Positions 55,242 to 64,000 of a DNA stretch of 64,000 bases are shown piece by piece. Positions within the stretch are counted from its first letter, which is position 1. Each line of letters starts with the position of its first letter. Made by a program: the position numbers and the translations under genes. The notes under the pieces were generated by a model that saw nothing but the letters and a program-made list of their open reading frames with translations, was not told where the DNA came from and made no database searches. This stretch comes from a virus. Location of the stretch: the IMG/VR virus record IMGVR_UViG_3300021403_000006, positions 1 to 64,000 of that record. One strand, written 5' to 3'.

Positions 55242-58206
55242 CGGTTACGGTGCCGGGCTGTTTGACTCCCAAGGCCCCAAGGATTTTGCCTCCGCGGTCG
55301 GGGGTATCTCGACCGAACTGAACTCGGTCAAGGGGGCCTTCACCTCCTTCGGTACTGAGGCCAAGAGCGCCCTGTCGGGCGTCTCCAGCGCCGTCGATGG
55401 CCTGATCCAAAAGCTGAGCCAAGTCACTAGCCAGCTACAGCAGGGCCTCACCGCGGCTGGCGGAGGCGGCGGTGGTATGGGTCAACCCACGTCTCCCAAG
55501 ACCAGCGGAGGCGGCGGGAGCGGACAGACCGGCTCCAACGTCAACGCCCAGGGCTGGTCACCTGACGCTGCGCCCAAACCAAACGCCGGAACCGGTGCCG
55601 GTGCGCCCCTGACCGGGATGGAGCAGAACACGGCTGGTGACGGGCCGACTCAGTTCCCCAAGCAGGAACCAGGCAGCGCCCAGCCCGGCTCTACTCCTTC
55701 CCAGACCGGTGGCTTCCTGGGGATGGGTCAGGGCAGTGCGTCCACCATGGGGCAACGGGCTATGCAGTCCATGATCCCTGCCGCCATCGGCGCAGCCACT
55801 AATGCGGTTGGGGGCCTGACGAGTACGGCGGTGCAAGGGGCCAGCATCGGTCAGATGTACGCCCCGGCCTTCGGCGTCAGTTCCCGCAGCCTCTATGTAA
55901 TGCCGAAGGGCATCCTGGCCCAGAACCCCCAGGACTACGCTCAGTCCAACTACTACGCCATGCAGAACCTGGGCATGGCCCCAGGCACCCAGAACTGGTC
56001 CTCCATCATGGGACCCGGCGGTGGTCTCAACCAGTTGATGACGCTGGATCCCGGTCTAACCCGCCAGCAAGCCGCCCAGAGCTTCGGCAACATGATGGCC
56101 CCGCAGACCTTGAACCAGCAGATGGCGTTCGGTCTCAACTTCAGCCCCGGCGGGAAGATGGAGACGCCACAGCAGCAGTACCAGCAAATGTTTCAGCGGC
56201 TCACCATCAACGTGCCTGGTGGCAAACCCACCGGGGCACAAGTCGAAGCCTGGCTACGTCCTGGTGGTCCCTGGTCATCGAACCTGGCCTCGGCGGGCTG
56301 GCAGCCAGGTAGTGCGGAGTACCAGGGCTTCGTGAACTACGCCCTCACCCAGGTGGGAATGCAGGGCCAAGGCAAGTCACTGGTCGGGTCGAATATCAAC
56401 CTCGGTACGACGTCCGGTGCCCAGCAAACCCCACTGGGTAACACCCCGGCCTACGCTCAGCTTCAAGCCCAGAGCGCACAGTCCCAGGTCGAGACCCAAG
56501 CCGAACCGGCTCTGGCCCAAGCCGCTAAAGACCTCAACGAGGCCGCGACCCAACTCCTCCACGCTGTCAACCCGTTGGCCAGTCTCTTCGGTGGCGGCGG
56601 GCCAGGAGGAATGGTCGGATCCATCGTCGGCATGGGCGGTATGTATATGGGCGGCAAGCTCCTGGGCAAAGTGGGCGGCAAGGTTCTCGGCTCAGTTGGC
56701 GGCAAGGTTCTCGGATCTTTTGGCGGCAAGCTCGGCAAGCTCGGTGATCTCCTGGGTGGCGGCACTGCCGCCGAGGCTGAAGGAACGGTCGCCAAGACGG
56801 CAGGGAAGGGGATGTTCGGCAACCTCCTCAAGGGAGGTCTTGGCAATCTGTTTAAAGGCGGGGCGGGTGCTGCGGGAGCAGAGGCAGGAGAAGTTGGTGG
56901 TATAGAAGCAGCCGGTGCAGGCCTCGACGCCACAGGTGTAGGTCTGCCGGTTGGATTGGCGTTGGGGGCTGTCGGTTTAGGTCTCGGCTTCCACAAGCAG
57001 ATCGGCAGCTTCATTGGTGGACTCTTTGGTCACCACAAGAAAAAGTCCACCGCCGCACCAGATGGTACTGAAACCGGTGCGAGCGATGACGTGTCCTCCC
57101 TCCTGGCTTCTAAGCCTGCCCCCAACAGTCTCCTGGCCTGTCTGACTTCACAGGTCAAGGCCAACGACAACACCGTCATCAGCGTCCTGATGAACAAGTC
57201 ATCGGCTATGCCCAGAATCGGTGGCGGAGGGGCGATGGGTGGCGGTCGTATACAAACCATGAGCGCCTTTAGCCCCCTTGGCACAGGCGGCGGAGGCGGA
57301 GGCGGCGGAGGCGGAGGGGGAGGCGGAGGCGGAGGCGGCGCATCTGGGAGTGCCACGGGGTCTGCTCCTTCGCAGCCTTACACCTGGACCTACAAGAGCG
57401 GCGGCATCGGCCCCCAAGACATGTCTGGGATGTTCATGACGACATCCTCCAGTGGCGGTGGCGGCGGTGGTGGCGGTGGTGGTGGCGGTGGTAATGGCGG
57501 CAGTTCTGGCCCAACAACCCTCAGTGGCAGCGGCAACGTCCAACAGGCGTACAACTATTTCCTTAGTAAGGGCCTCAAGGACTACATGGCGGCTGGCATC
57601 GTAGGCAACTTGGCCCAAGAGTCCGGGGTGAACCCGGCGTCCACTTCGCCAGGTGCAATGGGCATTGCTCAGTGGACACCACCGACTGCGCTGCAAGCCT
57701 GGGCCAAACAGCAAAACCGTAGTGCCACCGACATGTCAACTCAGTTGGACTTTCTGTGGATGCAGATGAACTCGACCGAGAAGGGGGCGCTCGTGGCCTT
57801 GCAGGCCTCGACCGACGCCGCCTCTGCCGCCCAGGCATTTGAGCAGCAGTACGAACGGGCCGGAATACCGATGATGCAGAATCGGGTCAAGTACGCCCAG
57901 ACCGTTCTGTCAACCAAGGGAGCCAGCTACGCCCGTGGCTCCCAGTTGATCGACCGCACCCAGCTTGCCCTCCTGCATGCCGGTGAAGCGGTGGTGCCTG
58001 CCGCCGACAACTACTCCGCCTCCCCTTACAACAAGAACGGAGCAGGCAACGGCGGTGGAAACACCGTTCACCTCAACTTCAAAGCGGGAGCCGTTGTGCT
58101 GCAAGTGCCGCCCTCTTCCTCCCAGCAGGACATGGAGAACCTTGCCAACCAGTTCGTCGCGGCCATCTCCAAGCCCGCTGTCCTCGCCGGAGTCAGGTCC
58201 ACGTAA
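55234..58206 (+). CDS. Tape measure protein with tail lysozyme domain
   Basis: The protein has 990 aa, Ala/Gly/Gln-rich. Helical segments with AQSAQSQVETQAEPALAQAA (about 410-430), a Gly-rich hydrophobic part (about 450-600, for example GMYMGGKLLGKVGGKVLG) and two long Gly runs precede a lysozyme-like domain (about 768-890): NYFLSKGLKDYMAAGIVGNL, then AQESGVNPAS (likely catalytic Glu) and GAMGIAQWTP. It sets tail length and probably opens the wall at injection. About 46 residues are repeated in the minus-strand gene beside terminase. Confidence 0.88.
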   Translation: MADGYGAGLFDSQGPKDFASAVGGISTELNSVKGAFTSFGTEAKSALSGVSSAVDGLIQKLSQVTSQLQQGLTAAGGGGGGMGQPTSPKTSGGGGSGQTGSNVNAQGWSPDAAPKPNAGTGAGAPLTGMEQNTAGDGPTQFPKQEPGSAQPGSTPSQTGGFLGMGQGSASTMGQRAMQSMIPAAIGAATNAVGGLTSTAVQGASIGQMYAPAFGVSSRSLYVMPKGILAQNPQDYAQSNYYAMQNLGMAPGTQNWSSIMGPGGGLNQLMTLDPGLTRQQAAQSFGNMMAPQTLNQQMAFGLNFSPGGKMETPQQQYQQMFQRLTINVPGGKPTGAQVEAWLRPGGPWSSNLASAGWQPGSAEYQGFVNYALTQVGMQGQGKSLVGSNINLGTTSGAQQTPLGNTPAYAQLQAQSAQSQVETQAEPALAQAAKDLNEAATQLLHAVNPLASLFGGGGPGGMVGSIVGMGGMYMGGKLLGKVGGKVLGSVGGKVLGSFGGKLGKLGDLLGGGTAAEAEGTVAKTAGKGMFGNLLKGGLGNLFKGGAGAAGAEAGEVGGIEAAGAGLDATGVGLPVGLALGAVGLGLGFHKQIGSFIGGLFGHHKKKSTAAPDGTETGASDDVSSLLASKPAPNSLLACLTSQVKANDNTVISVLMNKSSAMPRIGGGGAMGGGRIQTMSAFSPLGTGGGGGGGGGGGGGGGGGGASGSATGSAPSQPYTWTYKSGGIGPQDMSGMFMTTSSSGGGGGGGGGGGGGNGGSSGPTTLSGSGNVQQAYNYFLSKGLKDYMAAGIVGNLAQESGVNPASTSPGAMGIAQWTPPTALQAWAKQQNRSATDMSTQLDFLWMQMNSTEKGALVALQASTDAASAAQAFEQQYERAGIPMMQNRVKYAQTVLSTKGASYARGSQLIDRTQLALLHAGEAVVPAADNYSASPYNKNGAGNGGGNTVHLNFKAGAVVLQVPPSSSQQDMENLANQFVAAISKPAVLAGVRST
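57287..57345 (+). repeat. Gly-codon tract, poly-glycine linker 1
   Basis: Mostly GGC, GGA and GGG triplets encode an unbroken run of about 19 Gly within the tape measure gene. A second run of GGC/GGT codons lies at about 57452-57495. They separate the membrane-like part from the lysozyme domain and are probably flexible linkers. Confidence 0.75.
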
Positions 58207-59525
58207 TGCCCACCCAGAACCCATCCGACGTTCAGAAGCCCGGTGATCAGGCCCTGGCGATAGCGAAGCAGCAGATCGGCAAGCCGTATGTCTACGGGGC
58301 GACGGGACCCAATAGCTTCGACTGCTCCGGGCTGATGTACTACGCCTACCTGCAAGGGGCTGGCATCAACGTGGGCCGTGACACCACCTCACAATGGAAC
58401 AACCAAACCTCTCTGTACACCGTCTTCGACGCCTTCAACGCCCAGGGAAAGACACTCTCCCAAGACCAACTGGAAGACGGCGACCTCCTGCTCTACTTCC
58501 AGCCGGGCAACAGTGGACCCAACGCCCACGTCAAGATGTACGCCGGAGGCGGGCAGACCATCGAGGCTCCGTACACCGGAGCAGTCGTCACCTACAACCC
58601 GGTGGACCTGGTGGGCGACACCGCGGAGCCTTTCCATGGTGTGAAGCGGACGACTGGAAGTAGTGGAGGCGGAAGCACAACCGGCGGCGGAGGAGCCAGC
58701 ACTGGCGGTAACTCTGGGCAAGGGAGCGGGAGCGGCAATAACCCCACCGGGCTGACCGCCCAGCAAATGCAGGACATGGGCAAACAAATCGCCGCCCTGA
58801 AAGACCCTCGCAGCAATCTACCCTTCTCGGCCAAGTTCCAAGGCCAGGCAACCCCAGGTTCTGCTGGCAGCTTCACCATGAAGCTGGGCGGATCGAACTA
58901 CATGCCAGCCACCCAACTCGTGCGGGGCGGCATGATGGAACTGGTAGCGAAGCAGTTCAAGTGCTACTTCATGATGAACCCGCAGCAGATCTCGGTCGAG
59001 GCGGGCATCAACACCTCGCAACTCTCCCCCTTCCAGCAGGACTCCTCGGTCTGGCAGTCCGGCGGATACTTTGTCACCAACCAGACCGTCAGCTTCACCG
59101 TGTACTTCAACCGGATGTACGAGGTGTGGGGAGGCGACGTTCAGGGACCCTCCCAGGAAGGCTGTCGGTGGGACACCCGTGCCCTAGAACGCCTCATGGG
59201 CATCTTCGACGCGGTGGCAGCCCACGGCGGGAATACCGGCCTCGGCACCAACGGATGGGGTGAATGGCCTGCCAGCATGATGCCGTTACAGATCGTTTTC
59301 GGAGGCCAGAACTCCCTCCAGTTCCAAGGCGTGTTGAGTTCCTTCGATTACGTCTTCACCATCTTTGACGCCAACATGATCCCGGTTGAGGCCTACGCCG
59401 ACATCACTGTCATGCGGGTCTACAACCCCACCCAATCCGGAGCCGACCTGACCAACGCCCTGGTCACGATGACCGGGCAAAAGGGTCCCACGAACCTACC
59501 GGGCAAGCGGGCCTTTACGAGATGA
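58206..59525 (+). CDS. NlpC/P60 peptidase fused to tail tube/hub-like domain
   Basis: The protein has 439 aa. The N-terminal 145 residues are NlpC/P60: GKPYVYGATGPNSFDCSGLM with C40, and GPNAHVKMYAGGG with H108. A Gly/Ser-rich linker follows. The C-terminal half (VAKQFKCYFMMNPQQISVEA, then FTVYFNRMYEVWGG and VFTIFDANMIPVEAYADITV) is like proteins that bridge tube and LysM protein in contractile injection systems. It would cut peptide cross-links in the wall. Confidence 0.82.
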   Translation: MPTQNPSDVQKPGDQALAIAKQQIGKPYVYGATGPNSFDCSGLMYYAYLQGAGINVGRDTTSQWNNQTSLYTVFDAFNAQGKTLSQDQLEDGDLLLYFQPGNSGPNAHVKMYAGGGQTIEAPYTGAVVTYNPVDLVGDTAEPFHGVKRTTGSSGGGSTTGGGGASTGGNSGQGSGSGNNPTGLTAQQMQDMGKQIAALKDPRSNLPFSAKFQGQATPGSAGSFTMKLGGSNYMPATQLVRGGMMELVAKQFKCYFMMNPQQISVEAGINTSQLSPFQQDSSVWQSGGYFVTNQTVSFTVYFNRMYEVWGGDVQGPSQEGCRWDTRALERLMGIFDAVAAHGGNTGLGTNGWGEWPASMMPLQIVFGGQNSLQFQGVLSSFDYVFTIFDANMIPVEAYADITVMRVYNPTQSGADLTNALVTMTGQKGPTNLPGKRAFTR

Positions 59526-59797
59526 TCGTCAGCGGCTCCCGTTACGCAGGCCAGCCTGTGGTCAGCGTCCCCACCGACGCGGCGGGCGACACTGATATCG
59601 CTGTCTTCGGCCCGACCCCCACCCTGCCCGCCACCTTCGCCTACTACACCGTGGTTCAGGGAGACCGTCTCGACATCATCGCCAACAACCTGTACGGCGT
59701 CCCGGACTACTGGTGGCGGATCGCGAACGCCAACCCTGAGATCTTCTACCCCGATGACCTGGTCGTCGGCTCGATCATTCGGATCCCATCGTCATGA
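59522..59797 (+). CDS. LysM-domain baseplate protein
   Basis: The protein has 91 aa. The LysM motif is YYTVVQGDRLDIIANNLYGV, then PDYWWRIANANPEIFYPDDL and GSIIRIP, almost filling the C-terminal half. It corresponds to gpX/gp53-type LysM proteins that sit between hub and wedge. ATG overlaps the previous TGA (ATGA). Confidence 0.88.
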   Translation: MIVSGSRYAGQPVVSVPTDAAGDTDIAVFGPTPTLPATFAYYTVVQGDRLDIIANNLYGVPDYWWRIANANPEIFYPDDLVVGSIIRIPSS

Positions 59798-60981
59798 TCA
59801 GAGCCAACGCCGTCCCCATCTTCGACCCTGGTGGTCGTGCTGCTCAGAAGACCGTCAACACCGTCAAGGTCTTGATGACTGAGAACATGCACGACACCGC
59901 CATCATCACCCTACGCGGCGAGTCAACCGATGCCCCGGAGCTACAACCAGGCACCCCCGTGCAGATGCAATACGGCTGGTCCACCATCGACATGGACTAC
60001 TTCTACGGCTACGTCGACCACATCGAAACCCACTACGACCGGGCAGTCGGTGACAGTTCCACCCTAGAAGACGTGGTTTGCCTGGGAGCCAGCTACTCCC
60101 TCAAAGACCCATTCATCGGTGGCTGGACCAACGTGCAGGCCTCCACCCTGGTGACGCAGATCTCCAAGCAATACTTCCTGTCATCGGTGGTCGAAGACGA
60201 TGACACGGTCTGGCCACAGTTGGCCGCGCCTGGAGACTCTGCCTGGTGCTTCCTGACCCAACTGGCCAGCAAGACCGGCTACAGCCTGGCCTGTAACAAG
60301 ACCAGGGTCCGCTTCGTCTCTGTCGACCTCGCCATGAAGCGGTACACGCCCACCATGCCGGTCTTCTATTCACGCAACACTGCCGGTACCACGGCCCAGC
60401 AATCGATCACCAAGTTCCAGGCCCTCACAGGTGAAGCGCTCGCCCTTGCTGGTCACACCAAGGCAACACGACAAGTTAGCGGTCTCGACCTCCGCACCGG
60501 CCAGATCATCAGCGCTACCAACGACGCCTCCGATCCCACACCGTTGGGCCAAAACTCCAACTACCCCTTCTTCAGTCAACAGGTCTCCACCAGCGTGGTC
60601 TCTAGCCAGGGACACGCCCACGCGGTACTGGCCGGGATGGCTCAGAACAACCGCTTTGCCTTCCAGGCCACCGCAACCCTGGGCGGCCTCACCGCGGTCA
60701 AACAAGGCATGCCGATCGTCATCTCCGGCATCGACAGCAACAACGACGGCACCTGGTGGGTCCAAGAAGTCACCCACAAGATCAAGTCACAGAGCTATTC
60801 CCTGGACGTCTCCCTCGGCCGCGACGCCACCGGGGACAATGGCACCTACCCGGTCCAGGGCACCTCCGTGGTCTTCACGCCCATAAATCCTGTCGGTTAC
60901 GTCGTCGCCAACATCCCACCCACCAAGCTCGTCAACAACCGCTGGCGAGCCGCCCACGCCTCCAATGTCGGCATCCGTTAG
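59794..60981 (+). CDS. Baseplate hub protein, gpD/gp27-like
   Basis: The protein has 395 aa. [40 protein letters not shown] and [20 protein letters not shown], then [20 protein letters not shown] and [10 protein letters not shown], match the fold order of late control D (gpD) and gp27 hub proteins. [17 protein letters not shown] lies near the C-terminus. It forms the trimeric ring between tube and spike. Overlaps neighbours by 4 and 17 bp. Confidence 0.8.
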   Translation: MIRANAVPIFDPGGRAAQKTVNTVKVLMTENMHDTAIITLRGESTDAPELQPGTPVQMQYGWSTIDMDYFYGYVDHIETHYDRAVGDSSTLEDVVCLGASYSLKDPFIGGWTNVQASTLVTQISKQYFLSSVVEDDDTVWPQLAAPGDSAWCFLTQLASKTGYSLACNKTRVRFVSVDLAMKRYTPTMPVFYSRNTAGTTAQQSITKFQALTGEALALAGHTKATRQVSGLDLRTGQIISATNDASDPTPLGQNSNYPFFSQQVSTSVVSSQGHAHAVLAGMAQNNRFAFQATATLGGLTAVKQGMPIVISGIDSNNDGTWWVQEVTHKIKSQSYSLDVSLGRDATGDNGTYPVQGTSVVFTPINPVGYVVANIPPTKLVNNRWRAAHASNVGIR

Positions 60982-62104
60982 CCCCGCCGCGGCCCCGACC
61001 CCGCCGACGCCCCCGCACTACGGGGGTGTGTACGCGGCCAAGGTTTATTCCATCACGGATCCCAATCATCTCAGGCGGATCCAGATGTATATCCCTCAGG
61101 TCTTCGGTGACAGCCCGCTCAAGATCTGGGCACCGCCGATCGCCCAAAGCACCAATACCCCAGTAGTCGGCAGCGTCGTCTGGTGCATCTTCCAGGGTGG
61201 GGACCCGGCCTACCCCACCTACATGCCTCAACAGGTAGGGGGAGGGTCCGCAGGCCCGACCGGACCCTCTGGCCCAACCGGACCCTCCGGTCCACAAGGC
61301 ATCACCGGAGCAGGAGGAACCACAGGCGCGACCGGAGCCACAGGAGCAACGGGTCCCACCGGCCCGTCAGGCGGGCCTCCTGGCCCCACAGGGCCTACCG
61401 GACCCACCGGGCCGATCTCGACAGTTCCTGGTCCCACCGGGGCGACTGGAACTGTTGGGTCGACCGGAGCCACTGGGCCAACGGGTGCCACCGGTCCTCT
61501 CGGAGGACCCACTGGCCCAACCGGCCCACCAGGTCCACCCGGCCTCACCTACATCCAGACCATCACCGCCCCCACCGCGGCAGGATCGCCCTACACGGTC
61601 ACCCACAATCTGAACACCCACTACCCCCTGATAGAGCTATGGGACGCCGTCAATGGCCACATGCTGGTGACCAACGCGTCCGTGGTGGACGCCAACAACA
61701 TCACCCTCAGCTTCCTCCAGAACCCTCCCCACGACGTCACCGTGGTGGTCACAGGCGGCGCTACGGGCATGACCGGTCCCGCCGGGCCGACCGGCCCTAC
61801 CGGTGCCACCGGCCCGTCTGGTGGCCCTCCAGGTCCAACCGGAGCCACTGGAGCCACTGGATCAATCGGTCCCACTGGTCCGCAAGGCCCAGCCGGTGAC
61901 GCAGGCACGACATTCTTCGTATGGAACCAGGCCTCCGCCGCCACCACCTGGATGATCAGCCACACCCTGGGCTTCAACCCGAACGTATCGGTAGTCGACT
62001 CCACCGGCATGCAGATCTTCCCCGGCGATCTCAAGTACCTCGACGTTGCCACCATCCAACTTGACTTCTCGGCTGCCGTAGGTGGCCTGGCGTACCTGAG
62101 CTAG
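60965..62104 (+). CDS. Central spike/OB-fold protein with collagen-like and fibre modules
   Basis: The protein has 379 aa. The first 90 residues ([29 protein letters not shown]-type strand, [23 protein letters not shown]) form an OB-fold of the gp5/gpV type. Then come collagen repeats (about 98-185), a 70-residue beta module ([20 protein letters not shown], then DANNITLSF), a second collagen block and a last beta module ending GLAYLS. The spike tip domain is replaced by fibre-like modules. Confidence 0.72.
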   Translation: MSASVSPAAAPTPPTPPHYGGVYAAKVYSITDPNHLRRIQMYIPQVFGDSPLKIWAPPIAQSTNTPVVGSVVWCIFQGGDPAYPTYMPQQVGGGSAGPTGPSGPTGPSGPQGITGAGGTTGATGATGATGPTGPSGGPPGPTGPTGPTGPISTVPGPTGATGTVGSTGATGPTGATGPLGGPTGPTGPPGPPGLTYIQTITAPTAAGSPYTVTHNLNTHYPLIELWDAVNGHMLVTNASVVDANNITLSFLQNPPHDVTVVVTGGATGMTGPAGPTGPTGATGPSGGPPGPTGATGATGSIGPTGPQGPAGDAGTTFFVWNQASAATTWMISHTLGFNPNVSVVDSTGMQIFPGDLKYLDVATIQLDFSAAVGGLAYLS

Positions 62105-62113
62105 GAGCGACTG

Positions 62114-63286
62114 ATGCCTTCTTTCTACGGTGCCGTTGACCTCACCAAGAACGAGCTTCGTAACGCCGTCGTCCAAAACCTGGGGTCGGCACCGGCCTCA
62201 CCAGTCCAGGGCCAGATCTACTTCGACAGCACCGCCCACGTCCTCTATTGGTACAACGGCACCGTCTGGGTCAGCGCGGCAGGAGCATTGCCCTCCTCGA
62301 CGGTCACCACCGCGGCCATCGGTGACGCACCGGTACCTGGCGCAGCCACTGTTTACAGCGCAGGTGACCATAAGCACGGCATGCCTGCCTTCGGTACGGT
62401 CCCAGGCACTAACTCACCTGGGACTGGCGCGAATGGCGGGTCGGCAGCAACTGTCAGCCATTCTGACCACATCCATGGCTGGACCTCCGCCGTTGGTTCT
62501 TTGGACATGGGCGGCAACTTCATCATCAATGTGTCGGATCCCGCCTCGCCACAACATGCCGCCACCAAGAACTACGTCGACAGTTCCATCGCTGGCCTGA
62601 CCTGGAAGGCCCCGTGCCGGGCTGCCACCACTGCCAACATCACCCTGTCAGCCCCCCAGACCATTGACGGAGTGGCCGTGGTGGCTGGTGACCGGGTGCT
62701 GGTCAAGAACCAGACGACCCAGAGCGGCAACGGCATCTACGTGGTAGCCGCAGCAGCCTGGACCAGAGCCACCGACGCGTCCACCTCAGCACAGCTTGTC
62801 GACGCAGCCGTCTACGTGTCCTCCGGCACCACCCAAGCCGACACCGCCTGGACCCAGGTCACCGACCCACCCATCACCATCGGCACCACCAACCTGGTCT
62901 GGGTGCAGTTCTCCGGAGCGGGCACCTACAGCGCCGGTAACGGCCTCACCCTGACCGGCAATGTCTTCGCAGTCGGAGCAGGCACCGGCATCCTCTCTAC
63001 CCCCGGCCAGGTGGCTGTCGACACCACCGTCATCGCCACCCAGGCCTACGTCACCACCGCCATCACCGGCATGGCCAAGAAGTACGCCGCAACCCTGGCT
63101 GGCACCGCCTCACCGGAAATCATCACCCACAACCTCAACACCAGAGACATACAGGTGTCCGTCTACAACGGCGCTTCTCCGTACGGCGCGGTCCAGGTGG
63201 ACTGGCAAGCCACCACGGTCAACACCGTGACCATCAACTACAACCCCGCCCTCGGAGCGGGCTACCGAGTGGTCGTGATGGGCTAA
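62114..63286 (+). CDS. Tail fibre-like protein, 390 aa
   Basis: LGSAPASPVQGQIYFDSTAH with VLYWYNGTVWVSA near the start is the repeat unit common in phage fibres. VSHSDHIHGWTS and AATKNYVDSSIAGLTWKAPC are further fibre motifs. The C-terminal 70 residues (EIITHNLNTRDIQVSVYNG, ending GYRVVVMG) are a version of the THNL module found in both neighbouring genes. ATG has SD TAGGAG. Confidence 0.7.
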   Translation: MPSFYGAVDLTKNELRNAVVQNLGSAPASPVQGQIYFDSTAHVLYWYNGTVWVSAAGALPSSTVTTAAIGDAPVPGAATVYSAGDHKHGMPAFGTVPGTNSPGTGANGGSAATVSHSDHIHGWTSAVGSLDMGGNFIINVSDPASPQHAATKNYVDSSIAGLTWKAPCRAATTANITLSAPQTIDGVAVVAGDRVLVKNQTTQSGNGIYVVAAAAWTRATDASTSAQLVDAAVYVSSGTTQADTAWTQVTDPPITIGTTNLVWVQFSGAGTYSAGNGLTLTGNVFAVGAGTGILSTPGQVAVDTTVIATQAYVTTAITGMAKKYAATLAGTASPEIITHNLNTRDIQVSVYNGASPYGAVQVDWQATTVNTVTINYNPALGAGYRVVVMG

Positions 63287-64000
63287 TGCCTCGCACCTAC
63301 GGCACCACCAATGTGATGCCCTACGCCACCGCGCCCCCGGTGGGGGCCGTGGGCGACGAGTACTACAACACCACCACCAAACAACTCTTTCTCTCGGACG
63401 GCACCGCCTGGAACCCAATAGCGGGCAGTGGTGGCGGCGGGGGCGCACCCTACGCACCGGTACAGACCACCCCACCTCCAGCCAGTAGCCCCACCATCTC
63501 GCCTCCGGTGGGCCTGCTCTGGGTGGACACCGGTACTACAAGCTCTGGCACGAACCTCATCTATTACCAGACGCTGACGGCTCCGTTGGCAGCCGCGCCC
63601 GCCACCGTCACACACAACCTGGGCACCATCTATATCCAGGCGCAAATGTGGGACGTCGTCACCGGCCTGCTGGTCGGTGCCCAGATCAAGATCATCGACG
63701 CCAACAACATCCAGATCTCGGTCACCCAGAACATGCCCAACAACGTAAACGTGGTGGTCATGGGCCAGCCGGGTCCTGGCCTTCCGGTGAACCCACCGGA
63801 CTACGCCACCAAGCTCTACGTTGACCAACGCACCCCGAACCTGCCGCCCCCGGTCACCTCAGGGTCAACAATCCAGACGTACACAGACGTGCTGGGTGAC
63901 GTGTGGGTTGCGCTCAACGGTGTGAACGCTGGAGCCTGGAGGCGGGCCAGGGATGTACTGCACGCACGGTATTACAAGGTTACTGCCTTCACCTCTTTGG
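63286..64000 (+). CDS. Tail fibre-like protein, partial at window end
   Basis: ATG at 63286 overlaps the previous TAA. The 238 visible codons have no stop. YYNTTTKQLFLSDGTAWNPI is a fibre repeat, a Gly-rich linker follows, then another THNL module (PATVTHNLGTIYIQAQMWDV, DANNIQISVTQNMPN, VVVMG) and DYATKLYVDQRTP. The rest lies outside the window. It is a fibre or baseplate appendage. Confidence 0.65.
   Translation, partial: MPRTYGTTNVMPYATAPPVGAVGDEYYNTTTKQLFLSDGTAWNPIAGSGGGGGAPYAPVQTTPPPASSPTISPPVGLLWVDTGTTSSGTNLIYYQTLTAPLAAAPATVTHNLGTIYIQAQMWDVVTGLLVGAQIKIIDANNIQISVTQNMPNNVNVVVMGQPGPGLPVNPPDYATKLYVDQRTPNLPPPVTSGSTIQTYTDVLGDVWVALNGVNAGAWRRARDVLHARYYKVTAFTSL

Noticed and set aside
1-64000. 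tRNA genes, insertion sequences or integration sites
   Set aside because: I found no cloverleaf-like stretch in the few gaps, no transposase-like protein and no terminal inverted repeats around any gene.

Overview
The window is part of the genome of a tailed double-stranded DNA phage with a contractile tail (myovirus morphology) that infects an actinobacterium. The tail type follows from a sheath protein, a tube protein, a gp25-like wedge protein, a gpJ-like protein, a LysM protein and a gpD-like hub. The host follows from two WhiB-like iron-sulfur proteins, a family restricted to Actinobacteria and their phages, together with high GC content, many GTG and TTG starts, and an amidase plus NlpC/P60 cell-wall enzymes. 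Both window ends cut through genes. I see no integrase, tRNA gene, insertion sequence or CRISPR array. Genes are tightly packed and usually overlap by 1-4 bases (ATGA, GTGA, TGATG).

Layout: (1) 0.1-5.5 kb: a membrane-anchored helix-turn-helix gene on the minus strand, diverging from a plus-strand operon of small accessory genes that includes a ParB-like protein. (2) 5.4-6.7 kb: two minus-strand DNA-binding-type genes. (3) 6.9-17.4 kb: minus-strand baseplate wedge and fibre genes (gpI-like, gpJ-like, gp25-like, two pairs of paralogous fibre genes) and a set of low-complexity virion-type proteins. (4) 17.45-35.1 kb: a long minus-strand replication and recombination block: RuvC-like resolvase, Cas4-like nuclease, WhiB, PD-(D/E)XK nuclease, RecA, family A DNA polymerase, candidate single-strand binding protein, SLOG-type protein, SNF2 helicase, primase, DnaB-like helicase, DnaC-like loader and a second WhiB. 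(5) 35.2-35.6 kb: a divergent control region. (6) 35.6-45.0 kb: plus-strand head genes (terminase, portal, scaffold-like, major capsid). (7) 45.0-50.8 kb: minus-strand lysis and appendage genes (collagen-like proteins, endolysin, several membrane proteins). (8) 50.9-64 kb: plus-strand tail genes (neck, sheath, tube, frameshifted chaperone, tape measure, NlpC/P60, LysM, hub, spike and fibres).

The most unusual observations are: a short basic peptide of the type RRLVR at the N- or C-terminus of nine otherwise unrelated DNA-metabolism proteins; a 17-bp inverted repeat present identically inside the first gene and directly upstream of terminase; a 24-bp perfect palindrome beside terminase that matches a site 9 kb away over 35 bp with 3 differences; a minus-strand gene overlapping the 3' end of terminase that encodes a homologue of an internal segment of this phage's own tape measure protein; a tail chaperone extension reachable only by a +1 frameshift; a zinc-finger-like insertion in the polymerase exonuclease domain; and a WhiB protein with an expanded cysteine spacing.

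All functional calls come from reading motifs and gene order. No database search was possible.
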